The notes: generated by a model from the sequence alone, not told the origin. A stretch of 64,000 nucleotides of DNA from Sphingomonas sp. FARSPH (GCF_003355005.1 NZ_CP029985.1:2626501-2690500), one strand, 5' to 3'. Shown: positions 40,684 through 49,880, numbered from the stretch's first letter. Numbers and translations are program-made.

Positions 40684-41207
40684 GCGCCCGGCGCAAGACC
40701 GTCGAGCGTCCAGTCGCCGACCTGCCAGCGGATCAGCCGCAGTGTCGGGTGGCCGACCGCCGCGGTCATCCGCCGCACCTGCCGGTTGCGGCCTTCGCGG
40801 ATGGTCAGGCGCAGCCAGCGGTCGGGAATGCTCGCGCGATAACGGATCGGCGGATCGCGCGGCCACAGGGCCGGATCGTCGATCTGCGTCACGTCGGCGG
40901 GACGCGTCGGCCCGTCCTTCAGCATCACGCCGTGTCGCAGCGCGGCGAGCGCCGCTTCGTCGGGCTCCCCCTCCACCTGCACCAGATAGGTCTTGGACAG
41001 CTTGAACTTCGGATCGGCGATCCGCGCCTGCAGCCGTCCGTCGTCGGTCAGCAGCAGCAATCCCTCGCTGTCGCGGTCGAGCCGCCCGGCGGGATAGACG
41101 TTGGGCACCGCGACGTAATCGGACAAGGTCGCGCGCGTCGTCGGCGATCCGCGATCGGTGAACTGGCTGAGCACGTCATAGGGCTTGTTGAACAGGACGA
41201 GCGTCAT
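40668..41207 (-). CDS. RluE/RsuA-type pseudouridine synthase
   Basis: The 179-residue protein begins MTLVLFNKPYDVLSQFTDRG and has the catalytic motif YPAGRLDRDSEGLLLLTDDG with the essential Asp. SKTYLVQVEGEPDE and REGRNRQVRRMTAAVGHPTL are further family landmarks. There is no S4 domain, which matches the RluE/F class that modifies 23S rRNA stem-loops. It overlaps the flavoprotein gene by ATGA, so the two are coupled. Confidence 0.92.
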   Translation of the reverse strand: MTLVLFNKPYDVLSQFTDRGSPTTRATLSDYVAVPNVYPAGRLDRDSEGLLLLTDDGRLQARIADPKFKLSKTYLVQVEGEPDEAALAALRHGVMLKDGPTRPADVTQIDDPALWPRDPPIRYRASIPDRWLRLTIREGRNRQVRRMTAAVGHPTLRLIRWQVGDWTLDGLAPGAWRIA

Positions 41208-42817
41208 GCCGCCATGCTCGCGGCGACCGCCTCCGCCACCTTGATCCCGTCGACCGCAGCGGACAGGATACCGCCGGCGTACCCAGCACCCTCGCCCGCG
41301 GGGAACAGGCCGATCGTGTTGAGGCTCTGGAAATCGTCGCCGCGCGTGAAGCGGACGGGCGAGGAGGTGCGCGTCTCCACCCCCGTCATCACCACGTCGG
41401 GATGGTCGTATCCGGCGATCTGGCGGCCGAACACCGGGATCGCCTCGCGCATCGCCTCGATCGCGAAATCGGGCAGGCATTGTGCAAGGTCGGTCGGCGT
41501 CACGCCGGGGCGATAAGAGGGGGTGACGCTGCCCAGCGCAGTCGACGGCCGCCCCGCCAGGAAGTCGCCGACGCGCTGCGCCGGCGCGCGATAGTCCGAT
41601 CCGCCCGCGACGAACGCCCGCGCCTCCAGCTCGCGTTGCAGCGCGAGGCCCGCGAGCGGATCGCCCGGATAGTCGCGTGCTGGGTCTATCGCGACGACGA
41701 AGCCCGAATTGGCGTTGCGCTCGTTGCGCGAATATTGGCTCATGCCGTTGGTCGCGACGCGCCCTTCCTCCGATGTCGCGGCGACGACGGTGCCGCCGGG
41801 GCACATGCAGAAGCTGTAGACGGTGCGCCCGTTCGAACAGTGATGCGAGATGTGGTATTCCGCCGCGCCGAGGATGCGGTTGCCCGCGTCCTGGCCGAAG
41901 CGCGCGCGGTCGATCCAGCTTTGCGGATGTTCGATGCGCACGCCGATCGAAAAGGGCTTGGCCTCGACGAACACGCCCGCCGCCTGCAGCATTGCGAACG
42001 TGTCGCGCGCGCTGTGGCCGATCGCGAGGACGACATGGCTTGCCGCCAGATACGATCCGTCGTTGAGGTGCAGCCCGCGCAGCCGCCGTTCGCCGGTGGC
42101 ATCCGTCGCGACGTCCAGCCCGTCGACGCGCGTCGAGAAGCGATATTCGCCGCCCAGAGCCTCGATGCTCGCGCGCAGGCTCTCGACCATCGTCACGAGG
42201 CGGAATGTGCCGATGTGCGGATGCGCCTCGGTCAGGATCTCTTCGGGCGCACCCGCCTTGACGAACTCGGTCAGCACCTTGCGATTGAGATGGCGGGGGT
42301 CCTTGATCCGGCTGTACAATTTGCCGTCCGAGAACGTGCCGGCGCCGCCTTCGCCATATTGGACGTTCGATTCGGGGTTGAGCACGCTCTTGCGCCACAG
42401 GCCCCAGGTGTCCTTCGTCCGCTCGCGCACCACCTTGCCGCGTTCCAGCACGATCGGACGATAGCCCGCCTGCGCCAGGATCAGCGCGGCGAACAGCCCG
42501 CACGGCCCCGCGCCGATCACCACCGGCCGCTCTGCATCCCCAGGCGGCGGGGCGGGGGGGCGATAGCGCGTGTCGGGCGTCACACCGACGTCGCGGTCGC
42601 GCCGGAACCGCGCGAGCACCGCGCCCTCGTTCTTTACCGCGACGTCGACCGAATAGACGAGCTGTATGTCCCCCTGGTCGCGCGCATCGTGCCCGCGCCG
42701 CGCGATCGTGAAGCGGATCAGCTCGCGCGGCGTGATGCGCAGCCGCTTGATGATCGCGGCGGGCAGGGCTTCGTCGGGGTGGTGCAGCGGCAGTTTGAGT
42801 TCGGTCACGCGGATCAT
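41204..42817 (-). CDS. FAD-dependent dehydrogenase (COG2509-type)
   Basis: The 537-residue protein opens with a helical domain (LPAAIIKRLRITPRELIRFT), then an FAD-binding Rossmann motif VVIGAGPCGLFAALILAQAG at about residue 100. It continues LERGKVVRERTKDTWGLWRK and QYGEGGAGTFSDGKLYSRIK, which are the strongest diagnostic stretches of this FAD-dependent dehydrogenase family. C-terminal GLFPAGEGAGYAGGILSAAV closes the FAD site. The substrate is unknown; many homologues act on uncharacterised compounds. Confidence 0.88.
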   Translation of the reverse strand: MIRVTELKLPLHHPDEALPAAIIKRLRITPRELIRFTIARRGHDARDQGDIQLVYSVDVAVKNEGAVLARFRRDRDVGVTPDTRYRPPAPPPGDAERPVVIGAGPCGLFAALILAQAGYRPIVLERGKVVRERTKDTWGLWRKSVLNPESNVQYGEGGAGTFSDGKLYSRIKDPRHLNRKVLTEFVKAGAPEEILTEAHPHIGTFRLVTMVESLRASIEALGGEYRFSTRVDGLDVATDATGERRLRGLHLNDGSYLAASHVVLAIGHSARDTFAMLQAAGVFVEAKPFSIGVRIEHPQSWIDRARFGQDAGNRILGAAEYHISHHCSNGRTVYSFCMCPGGTVVAATSEEGRVATNGMSQYSRNERNANSGFVVAIDPARDYPGDPLAGLALQRELEARAFVAGGSDYRAPAQRVGDFLAGRPSTALGSVTPSYRPGVTPTDLAQCLPDFAIEAMREAIPVFGRQIAGYDHPDVVMTGVETRTSSPVRFTRGDDFQSLNTIGLFPAGEGAGYAGGILSAAVDGIKVAEAVAASMAA

Positions 42818-42887
42818 GGCGTGCGCCTTACCGCGGGATGGCGCGGCATGCGATGGGGCAGGTGTGTGGGGTTAGCAGGGCGGAATC

Positions 42888-43151
42888 ATGCTAAGCAGAC
42901 CCGTGCAGTGGTTCCACAGCTTCGCCACCGAGGGTTTGGCCTTGCCGGCGTTCATGACGGGGTTCGGCTCGCTCGTGATCCTGCGGGCGTCGTCGACGCC
43001 TATGTTGACCGAAGATCAGATTGCCGCCGTTCCCAGATGGCTGCGATGGCTCGCTCGCAAAGATAGCGAAACGCTGCAACGCCGATCCGGATGGATGACG
43101 ATCGCTTGCGCCGTCGTCGTGACTGTCCTGCGCGTGACGGCAGCGGGCTGA
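42888..43151 (+). CDS. Hypothetical 87-residue protein (low confidence)
   Basis: A rightward frame with a GGCGGA motif before its ATG encodes a protein with a possible C-terminal membrane segment (WMTIACAVVVTVLRVTAAG). The composition is slightly less GC-rich than neighbours. I do not recognise a family and it could be non-coding; it precedes the tyrosinase island. Confidence 0.3.
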   Translation: MLSRPVQWFHSFATEGLALPAFMTGFGSLVILRASSTPMLTEDQIAAVPRWLRWLARKDSETLQRRSGWMTIACAVVVTVLRVTAAG

Positions 43152-43349
43152 TCCTGAAAATGGTGGAGTAGCGTCGCTGTTCGGCGAGGACAGGCGGATG
43201 GGCCTCTCGCGCGAGTGCGGGGATATAATCGCAATGGAATATGACACCTCCGCAATTCTTGATGCGCTCCGAATCAAGATGTTCGATCCCTGGACTTACA
43301 ATATCGGAAATGAATGCGATTTCTGTGGCATGGCGCGGAATTTGACAGC

Positions 43350-43383
43350 ATCAATGTTCGAAAGTCGTTCGGGGAACATTGAT
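43350..43383 (+). promoter_or_regulatory. Inverted repeat overlapping the tyrosinase gene start
   Basis: ATCAATGTTC (43350-43359) and GAACATTGAT (43374-43383) are a perfect 10-bp inverted repeat with a 14-nt loop that ends one base before the preferred ATG at 43385. The right arm includes the GGGGA that would be the ribosome-binding site. A TTGACA-like element lies just before it (43342-43347). It could be a repressor operator or an RNA hairpin that hides the ribosome-binding site. Confidence 0.5.
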
Positions 43384-43384
43384 C

Positions 43385-45037
43385 ATGTCCAAGGCTATGA
43401 CACCGTCACGGCGCGATATTCTGGCCGGGGGAGCCACATTGATGGGCGCGGCCGTCTTGCCGCATTCTCTATCGTTGGCCAGCGCCGCCAAATCCAGCCG
43501 GTGGCGGCGCTACAATGTCACGAGCGTCGAGGGGCAGCAGATGCTCGCATCGTATGGCGTTGCGATCGCGGCGATGCTGAAACTGCCTCCCACCGATCCA
43601 CGCAACTGGTATCGCATCGCCTTCACGCACTACCTCGATTGCCCGCACGGCAATTGGTGGCTTTATCCTTGGCATCGGGGTTATACGGGACTGGTCGAGC
43701 GGATCGTACGAGCGTTTTCGGGTAATCCGAACTTTGCCTTTCCTTACTGGGATTGGACCGCCGACCCGGTCCCGGCGGTACCGGCCGCGATGACCCGGGG
43801 CATTCTTACCCCGGCCAACCCCGCCTTCATCGGCGACCTGCAAACGTTCATCGACACCTTCACCGATCCGATCGCCAAGTCCGGTTATTTCACGAAGGGT
43901 TCAGCGCAGCACCAACAGCTGATCTATCGCGGCATTCCGGACACAAACGTATTGTGGGCCCAGCTGCGCGATCCGTCGATGACCTCCTTCTTTCCTAACG
44001 CAGCCGCGCCCGATGTCCGCAATCCGGTTGCGCAGTTGGACTGCCTGGCAAGCAAGGCCGTGTCCCGACAGACGATCGCCGCGGGCATGGCAGCCAGAGC
44101 CTATACGGCGGCACCGACGACGCCGATTTCCGGCAACTTCTTCTCCAGCCCGCGTGCGGCGCATCACAGCGATATGGCGGGCTTTGCGGTGATCGAGGGG
44201 CAGCCGCACAACAAGGTGCATAACAATGTGGGCGGCGTCGTTTACACCGACACGAAGGGTTCGTGCAGCATGACGTCAAATACCGGCGGTTTCATGCAGG
44301 CCAATCTTTCGCCGGTCGATCCTCTCTTCTTCCTTCATCACAGTAACCTCGACCGGCTGTGGACCGCCTGGACCGAGGGCCAGGTTTTAGCGAAGCTTCC
44401 GACGCTTCCGACAGGCAGCGATCTGGCGAGTTGGTCTGCCGAGCCGTTCCTCTTTTTCTGCGACGAAACCGGCAAGCCGCTTCCACAGGCCAAAGCGGGT
44501 GACTTTGCGACCATAGGCGCCTTTGACTACGACTATCAGCCCGGGACGACGGGCGTCACCACGATGGCACTGCGTGCGGCCGCTCCGCGGCGGACGATCC
44601 GGATCGTTGGTCAGGCGGCGCACGGCATGTTGAGCACGACGCAACGGGAGTTGGCCAACACCGTGCCCGTCGTCCCGGATCTCGTTACGCTGGCAAGCCC
44701 CGGCTATATCGAGACCGCGGTCGTGACCGTGACGCTTTCGCTTCCCCATGCTCCGCGCGGCCAAGCATTTCCGGTGATGGTTGATGCTGGTGACGGGCGT
44801 GGACCGATCGAGATTGGGCAAGTCGCCATGTTTGGGCATAGCATGGGGCATGGTCGCCTGACCTTTTCGTTGCCGTTTGGCTCGGCGCTCGGTCAATTGC
44901 GCACCCGCGGCAGCTTGAGTGCGAAACGGACGCTGCGCTTCAGCGCCATGGCCCCGGCGGGGACGTCGGACGCTCATTTGATGACGATGGCCCCGGCAGA
45001 GATCCCTGTTGAAGCCGTGGTCATTGATGGCGGCTAA
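43385..45037 (+). CDS. Tat-exported tyrosinase-family copper enzyme
   Basis: The 550-residue protein has a twin-arginine signal (PSRRDILAGGATLMGAA) and the two copper sites of the tyrosinase/hemocyanin family. CuA ligands are H82, H88 and H97 (FTHYLDCPHGNWWLYPWHRG), with C86 two residues before H88, as expected for a Cys-His thioether. CuB ligands are H275 and H279 (GQPHNKVHNNVGG) plus H318/H319 in PLFFLHHSNLDRLW. The C-terminal half is a beta-rich domain of about 180 residues. It should oxidise phenols or o-diphenols in the periplasm. The surrounding DNA is less GC-rich than the rest of the window. Confidence 0.9.
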   Translation: MSKAMTPSRRDILAGGATLMGAAVLPHSLSLASAAKSSRWRRYNVTSVEGQQMLASYGVAIAAMLKLPPTDPRNWYRIAFTHYLDCPHGNWWLYPWHRGYTGLVERIVRAFSGNPNFAFPYWDWTADPVPAVPAAMTRGILTPANPAFIGDLQTFIDTFTDPIAKSGYFTKGSAQHQQLIYRGIPDTNVLWAQLRDPSMTSFFPNAAAPDVRNPVAQLDCLASKAVSRQTIAAGMAARAYTAAPTTPISGNFFSSPRAAHHSDMAGFAVIEGQPHNKVHNNVGGVVYTDTKGSCSMTSNTGGFMQANLSPVDPLFFLHHSNLDRLWTAWTEGQVLAKLPTLPTGSDLASWSAEPFLFFCDETGKPLPQAKAGDFATIGAFDYDYQPGTTGVTTMALRAAAPRRTIRIVGQAAHGMLSTTQRELANTVPVVPDLVTLASPGYIETAVVTVTLSLPHAPRGQAFPVMVDAGDGRGPIEIGQVAMFGHSMGHGRLTFSLPFGSALGQLRTRGSLSAKRTLRFSAMAPAGTSDAHLMTMAPAEIPVEAVVIDGG

Positions 45038-45470
45038 CCGCTTCCGTGCGTCGGCGAACCACAGGTCTGGTGTATTGTTCCGCAACAATCGTCGATCGGA
45101 TTTAACAATCACGAGTGGGATTTCATTTCTGGTGCCGCAGATCTAAAGCTGCCTGTTCGCGGCAGCATTGAGCGAAAGGATCGGAGGAGAGGCGGCGTAG
45201 GAAATACCCGTCGGTCATTAGCTCGTTTGACTCATTTTGCAGAATGCCGTTTCCATCTGCAGTCCGAACGCCGATTGGTCTGGTCGAAATTGACAAAGCG
45301 CATGCTGCGTTGATCGCGGCAGGATTGCCCGCAGAGAGCGTGGCTGAGTGGTTTCTTTGCAGGATCGCCTGAAGAAGACGGGAAAACGGAAGGATCACGC
45401 TCACATAGAGGCCCTTCCGGATGACGTTCCTGAAAGTCCGCTTTTGCGGCGAAAGCTACCCGTCGCCTCC
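45038..45470. other. Gene-poor interval between the tyrosinase and lacI genes
   Basis: This 433-bp stretch has lower GC content than the rest and no convincing gene. A short rightward frame (45244-45372) would encode 42 residues (including GLVEIDKAHAALIAAGLPAE) and a frame starting about 45348 runs into the lacI end. They may be remnants of a degraded gene. A leftward frame (45123-45404) has no recognisable sequence. No inverted repeat or insertion sequence end was seen. Confidence 0.5.
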
Positions 45471-46526
45471 TCAGCCTTCGGCAACCCGATCCGTTGATCC
45501 GCGCACCACCAATGCCGCCGGAAAGACGATCGGCGCGCCGGACGTCTCTCGCCCGGCTTTTTCCGCTATCACCAGTTCCACCGCGCGTGCAGTCATTTCG
45601 GCGATCGGCTGGACGATGGCGGTAAGCGGGGGGCGGACGAAGCGAACGATGGGGGTGTCGTCGAAGCTGACCACGGACAGGTCGCGCGGGACGGACCGGC
45701 CGCGCTCGCGCGCGACCTCCATCGTCGCGAGCGCCATCTGGTCGTTGCTGGCGATGATCGCGGTGGGCGGCTGCGGCGCGGCGAGCAGGTCGGTCGCGGC
45801 TTCCCGGCCGGAGGCATAGCCGAAGTCGCCGCGGCGCAGCAGCGCGTCGGTGGCATGGCCCGCCGCGTCCATCGCCGCGCGCCAGCCCGCGATGCGCCAG
45901 TCGCTGAGTTCATACTCCGCCGGGCCTGCGATGAAGCCGATGCGGCTATGGCCGAGCGTGACGAGATGGTGCGTCGCGATCCGTGCCGCCTCGGCATCGT
46001 CCATCGTCACCGCGAAGCCGGGGCCGGGTTTGGGCGATCCGATCCGCGCGAAGCTGATCCCCTGCGCGACGAGCAATCCGGTGATCAGCGGATTGTCGGA
46101 ATGCGGCGGGGTGAGGATGACGCCGTCGGGCTGCAGCGCGGCGATCGCGGCGGTCAGTTCGCGCGTGATATGGTCGCTGTGCGTATCGACCAGCTCGACG
46201 ATCAGGCGATAGCCGTGCTCCGCACAGGTTAGCATGCCGCCCAGCATCATCTGGTCGACCCAGTCGGTGCCCTGGCGGTTGCGCCAGTCGGCGATCGTGC
46301 GGTCGCGGTCGTTGAGCGCGATGATGAGGTAGGAGCGCGATCCGCCCATCCGCTGCGCCGCGATCGAAGGGACGTAGCCGAGCTTGTCGATCGACGCCTG
46401 CACGCGCGCCATCATCTCGGGCCGGACGTTGGGTTCCTTGTTGATGACGCGGCTGACCGTCTGGAGCGAGACGCCCGCGTCGGCGGCGACGTGGCGGATG
46501 GTGACCGCCTGCCTGCGCCGCGCCAT
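45471..46526 (-). CDS. LacI family transcriptional regulator
   Basis: The 351-residue protein has the LacI HTH (VTIRHVAADAGVSLQTVSRV), the hinge region (YVPSIAAQRMGGSRS), and the periplasmic-binding-protein-like sensor domain (LITGLLVAQGISFARIGSP, FIAGPAEYELSDWRIAGW, PTAIIASNDQMALATMEVAR). The start overlaps the halogenase stop as TGATG, making it the last gene of the receptor-SapC-cupin-halogenase operon. It most likely represses this operon and the divergent GH3 gene through the GAACGTTC palindromes at 52971 and 53037, with a glucan-derived sugar as inducer (inferred). Confidence 0.92.
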   Translation of the reverse strand: MARRRQAVTIRHVAADAGVSLQTVSRVINKEPNVRPEMMARVQASIDKLGYVPSIAAQRMGGSRSYLIIALNDRDRTIADWRNRQGTDWVDQMMLGGMLTCAEHGYRLIVELVDTHSDHITRELTAAIAALQPDGVILTPPHSDNPLITGLLVAQGISFARIGSPKPGPGFAVTMDDAEAARIATHHLVTLGHSRIGFIAGPAEYELSDWRIAGWRAAMDAAGHATDALLRRGDFGYASGREAATDLLAAPQPPTAIIASNDQMALATMEVARERGRSVPRDLSVVSFDDTPIVRFVRPPLTAIVQPIAEMTARAVELVIAEKAGRETSGAPIVFPAALVVRGSTDRVAEG

Positions 46527-48019
46527 CAGGCCGCCGCCGCGGCGCAATAATGCGCGACATAGGCGGCGTGCGCCGGCAGCGTGCGCACCGTCGTCGCCAC
46601 CTGATCGCGCAGGCCCGTGAGAAACCGCGCCAGTTCCTCGTCGGGCAGTTTCGCCGCGATCGGGTGGTGCGCCTCGGGCACGATCCCCTGACCCAGCATC
46701 ACCTGGATCCAACTGTTTTCGGCGAACAGTTCGTCGTTGCGGCGAAACACGCGTCCCGTCTCGCGGAACAGGCCGATCTTCTGCGCGAGACTGTCGGGGA
46801 TCTCCATCGCGGCGCACTGCCGCCAGAAGGGTGAATCGCGCCGCTCGGTGACTTTGTAATGAAGGATCAGGAAGTCGCGGATCTGATCCATGTCGGTCAG
46901 TTGCTGGTCGTTGAATTCGGCAATGTCGTGCGGCGAGATCGGGCCGGCGGCGGGCAGCAGACGGATCAGGCGCAGGATCGCGCGCTGGATCAGGTGGATG
47001 CTGGTCGATTCCAGCGGCTCCATGAATCCGCCCGCGAGGCCGACCGCGATGCAGTTGCGATACCATTGTTTGCGCCGCGCGCCAGTGACGAAGCGGATGC
47101 GGTTGGGCTCGGTCAGCACCGTGCCCTCGACGTTGCCGAGCAGCTGGGCGAGCGCCGCATCTTGGTTAAGGTAGCGGCTGCAATAGACGATGCCGTTGCC
47201 GACGCGATGCTGCAGCGGGATGCGCCATTGCCAGCCGGCACCGTGCGCCATCGCGCGGGTGTAAGGCACGGGGGGGCGGACGCTCTGCGTCTGCACCGCG
47301 ATCGCCGCATCGCACGGCAGCCAATGCGTCCAGTCGTCGTAACCGACGTGCAGCGCGCGCTCGATCAGCAGCGCGCGAAAGCCGGTACAGTCGAGGAACA
47401 GGTCGCCCTCGACCCTTCGCCCGTCGTCGAGCACGAGCGCGGCGATGTCGCCGCTTTGCGCATCGAGGTCGACGTCGGCGATCCTGCCCTCGATCCTCGT
47501 CGCGCCGTCGCCCTCCGCCATGCGGCGCAGGAAGCGGCCGTAGAGCGTCGAATCGAGCTGATAGGCGTAGCTCATCCGGTCGTCGGGCAGGTGCGCGAAC
47601 CTGCCCTCGCGCGCGGCGATCAGTTCGAGGCAATAGTCGTCGTAGGACTGGTGGTGGCCGCGCACCTGCCCCTCCAGCCAGAAATGCTGGAAGCCGGCCG
47701 CCCAATGGTCTTTGCCCGTCAGGCCAAAGGCGTGGAAATAGCGGTCTTCGGGGCCCTTCCAGCCGTCGAACTGGATGCCGAGCTTGAACGTCGCCTGCGT
47801 CGCGGCCATGAATTCGGCCTCGTTGATGCCGAGCAGCCGGTTGAAGGTGATGAGCGGCGGGATCGTCGATTCGCCGACGCCGACGGTGCCGATCGCATCG
47901 GATTCGACCAGGGTCACGGTCGCGGTCCGGCCGAGCGTGCGCATCAGCGCGGCGGCCGCCATCCAGCCGGCGGTGCCCCCGCCGGCGACGACGATGCGCC
48001 GGGGCGTGACCGCGTTCAT
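46526..48019 (-). CDS. Flavin-dependent tryptophan-halogenase-like enzyme
   Basis: The 497-residue protein has the FAD-binding GGGTAGWMAAAAL at residues 13-25 and the halogenase signature GWQWRIP at residues 262-268 (WxWxIP). K79 lies in QATFKLGIQFDGWKG, the position of the essential chloramine-forming lysine in PrnA, and the segment GFMEPLESTSIHLIQ carries the second conserved region. It should halogenate an electron-rich substrate with FADH2, O2 and halide; the substrate in TonB-linked homologues is unknown. It overlaps the cupin gene by ATGA and the lacI gene by TGATG. Confidence 0.93.
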   Translation of the reverse strand: MNAVTPRRIVVAGGGTAGWMAAAALMRTLGRTATVTLVESDAIGTVGVGESTIPPLITFNRLLGINEAEFMAATQATFKLGIQFDGWKGPEDRYFHAFGLTGKDHWAAGFQHFWLEGQVRGHHQSYDDYCLELIAAREGRFAHLPDDRMSYAYQLDSTLYGRFLRRMAEGDGATRIEGRIADVDLDAQSGDIAALVLDDGRRVEGDLFLDCTGFRALLIERALHVGYDDWTHWLPCDAAIAVQTQSVRPPVPYTRAMAHGAGWQWRIPLQHRVGNGIVYCSRYLNQDAALAQLLGNVEGTVLTEPNRIRFVTGARRKQWYRNCIAVGLAGGFMEPLESTSIHLIQRAILRLIRLLPAAGPISPHDIAEFNDQQLTDMDQIRDFLILHYKVTERRDSPFWRQCAAMEIPDSLAQKIGLFRETGRVFRRNDELFAENSWIQVMLGQGIVPEAHHPIAAKLPDEELARFLTGLRDQVATTVRTLPAHAAYVAHYCAAAAA

Positions 48020-49047
48020 CGGCTGAGCGCCCGGAGCAGATAGCCGCGCAGCCGCGCCGCCAGTTCCGGCGTCATCGGGTCGAGCACCCCGCGCCCGCCC
48101 TCGGGAATGTGCGCGGTCACCTGGTCGTCGTTGCCGAACACGTAATAATCGAACATGTCGCGCCAGTGCGCCTTCTGATCAGGGGGCAGATCGCGGATCG
48201 CCATCAGGGCGTGGTTGAGCGCCTCCTGCGGCTGGCCCAGCCAGCGCGGCGTCTCGCGCCACCAATAGTTCATGAGGACGTTGAAATCCTCCAGCCCCTC
48301 GACATGGTGCCACCACAGGGCAGGAATGTAGAGCGCGTCGCCGGGCGCCATCTCCACCATCTGGCCATGCGCCATCGCCTCGATGAAGCGGGGGTGGCGC
48401 GACAAATCGGGTGCGTGGAAATCGACCATGCTGACCGCGCGTCCCGCGGGCGTATTGTCGACCGGGCCCAGATAGAGATTGCGGAACTGGTCGCGCGGGA
48501 ACAGCGTGAACCGCCGCCGGCCGACCGCGACGACCGCGAGATTATGCGGCACGTCATTGTGCGCAGCAATCCGCGTGCGCGTACCCATCCAGATGCTGGC
48601 GAGGCATTCCCGGTCGCCGAGGTCGATGTGGTTCGCCGCGTGCAGCCCGTCGAAGAACTGGTGCACGTCGATCGAGGCGAGATAGACCGCGGGTGCATCG
48701 GGATGCCCGGCAAAGGCGGCGATGCGCGCGAAAATCTCCGGCAGCTTCGCATCGAAGGTGCGGAAGTTCATTGCCATCGCATCGTCGTAGAACAGCCGGC
48801 CGCCGCTGCCCGGCTGGCCGACGGAGACGGTGAACGGCCGGTCGCGGTGATGGCGCAGCAGATAGTCGCGCGCCGCCTCCGCCGATTGTCGTCCCGCCTG
48901 CACCAGCGGCCAGTCGCCGGCAAGGCCGCGGACAACGAACGGCCGGTCTGCGCCGCGCAGCATCGCGTCGAGCGCGGCGGCGTCGGCGACGGTCACCTCC
49001 GCGACGGCGGCGAGCCCGGCGAGCGGCCCCGGATCGGCCTCAGCCAT
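48016..49047 (-). CDS. Cupin-like (JmjC-fold) domain protein
   Basis: The 343-residue protein has a JmjC/cupin-8-type metal site: H163, D165 and H168 in RIAAHNDVPHNLAVV, and a distal His pair in LYIPALWWHHVEGL (H247/H248). The N-terminal half includes DRPFVVRGLAGDWPLVQAGR and YLASIDVHQFFDGLHAANHI, typical of the Fe(II)/2-oxoglutarate-dependent dioxygenase-like family found with SapC and Trp halogenases. The reaction is not known. It starts 8 bp before the SapC stop. Confidence 0.85.
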   Translation of the reverse strand: MAEADPGPLAGLAAVAEVTVADAAALDAMLRGADRPFVVRGLAGDWPLVQAGRQSAEAARDYLLRHHRDRPFTVSVGQPGSGGRLFYDDAMAMNFRTFDAKLPEIFARIAAFAGHPDAPAVYLASIDVHQFFDGLHAANHIDLGDRECLASIWMGTRTRIAAHNDVPHNLAVVAVGRRRFTLFPRDQFRNLYLGPVDNTPAGRAVSMVDFHAPDLSRHPRFIEAMAHGQMVEMAPGDALYIPALWWHHVEGLEDFNVLMNYWWRETPRWLGQPQEALNHALMAIRDLPPDQKAHWRDMFDYYVFGNDDQVTAHIPEGGRGVLDPMTPELAARLRGYLLRALSR

Positions 49048-49765
49048 GCGCGATCCGGCGATTGCGCCGCGCGACCAGCCCGCCGAGGTGCGCGAGCGAG
49101 GCGACCGCCATGTACAACGGCATCAGATAGCCCGCGGCGTTGAGCTCCGCGAGCGCGGCCCCGTCGAGCGCGGCAAGCCGGTCCTCGTCGATGACATGGA
49201 AGCCGACGAGCCGGTTGGTCGACCCGTCGTCCAGCGTCACCTCCAGCGTGAAGGGTTCGAGAAGATCGTACCGCTGCAACGCCGCGAAGAAAGCCGCGGA
49301 CATGCGATAGCCCTCGTCGAGCGCGCCGAGTTGTTCCGCGATCCGCTCCAGATAGGCGGTCGGCTGGCCGAGTTCGTCGAAGACGCGCGCCCCCTCCTGG
49401 TCGTCGCGCGCGATCCGAGGGGAGGCGAGGTCGACGTGCACCTGCTTGGCGCCGTCGTCGTCGGGACCGCCGCCGATCAGGAACGGCTGGATGTCGACGG
49501 CGAGCGGGCGATAGCGCGCGTCCCAACGGCCGTGATCGAGATACAGGTTCTCGCCATTCTCGAACCCGAACATCGCGAGCGCGGTGAAGCGATCGCGGGT
49601 GTCGTTCAGACGGAACAGAATGGCGTATTCGGCCTGCACGGCCCGAAATTCGGTGGGGACGGTGATGCAGCACATCTGCGCATCGCCCAGCGCCGCGTCG
49701 CGCGCGGTGCGGATGCGCAGGTCGCGATGCGCCTCTGCCGTCAGGATCGCGTGCTGGCTGGTCAT
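49040..49765 (-). CDS. SapC family protein
   Basis: The 241-residue protein shows the SapC pattern: RDAALGDAQMCCITVPTEFR, then VQAEYAILFRLNDTRDRFTA, GFENGENLYLDHGRWDARY, DIQPFLIGGG and AELNAAGYLMPLYMAVASL. SapC was named for an S-layer associated locus; its function is unresolved. In proteobacteria it recurs between a TonB receptor and a cupin/Trp-halogenase pair, as here. The ATG at 49765 is preferred; a longer frame upstream lies in the terminator region. Confidence 0.85.
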   Translation of the reverse strand: MTSQHAILTAEAHRDLRIRTARDAALGDAQMCCITVPTEFRAVQAEYAILFRLNDTRDRFTALAMFGFENGENLYLDHGRWDARYRPLAVDIQPFLIGGGPDDDGAKQVHVDLASPRIARDDQEGARVFDELGQPTAYLERIAEQLGALDEGYRMSAAFFAALQRYDLLEPFTLEVTLDDGSTNRLVGFHVIDEDRLAALDGAALAELNAAGYLMPLYMAVASLAHLGGLVARRNRRIAHG

Positions 49766-49828
49766 CACGGGCAACTCTCGTGCGGGGACATCTGGAGCGG
49801 ACGGGACAGGCGTGCCGCCCCGCCGCGC

Positions 49829-49868
49829 AAAAAGCCAGCCCTCCCGCACGTCGGAAGGGCCGGCTCTT
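49829..49868 (-). terminator. Terminator or attenuator between the TonB receptor and sapC
   Basis: On the minus strand, AGCCGGCCCTTCC pairs with GGGAGGGCTGGCT with two mismatches and is followed by TTTTTGCG. It lies immediately after the receptor stop at 49881. It may terminate most transcripts after the receptor and lower expression of sapC, cupin and halogenase relative to it. Confidence 0.65.
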
Positions 49869-49880
49869 CGCCTCACCCGG

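Noticed and set aside
43198..43725. 175-residue rightward frame starting before the tyrosinase gene
   Set aside because: It overlaps the tyrosinase N terminus in another frame and has no recognisable domain; the tyrosinase Tat signal is better supported.
45123..45404. 93-residue leftward frame in the tyrosinase-lacI gap
   Set aside because: It has no recognisable domain and no good ribosome-binding site was seen.
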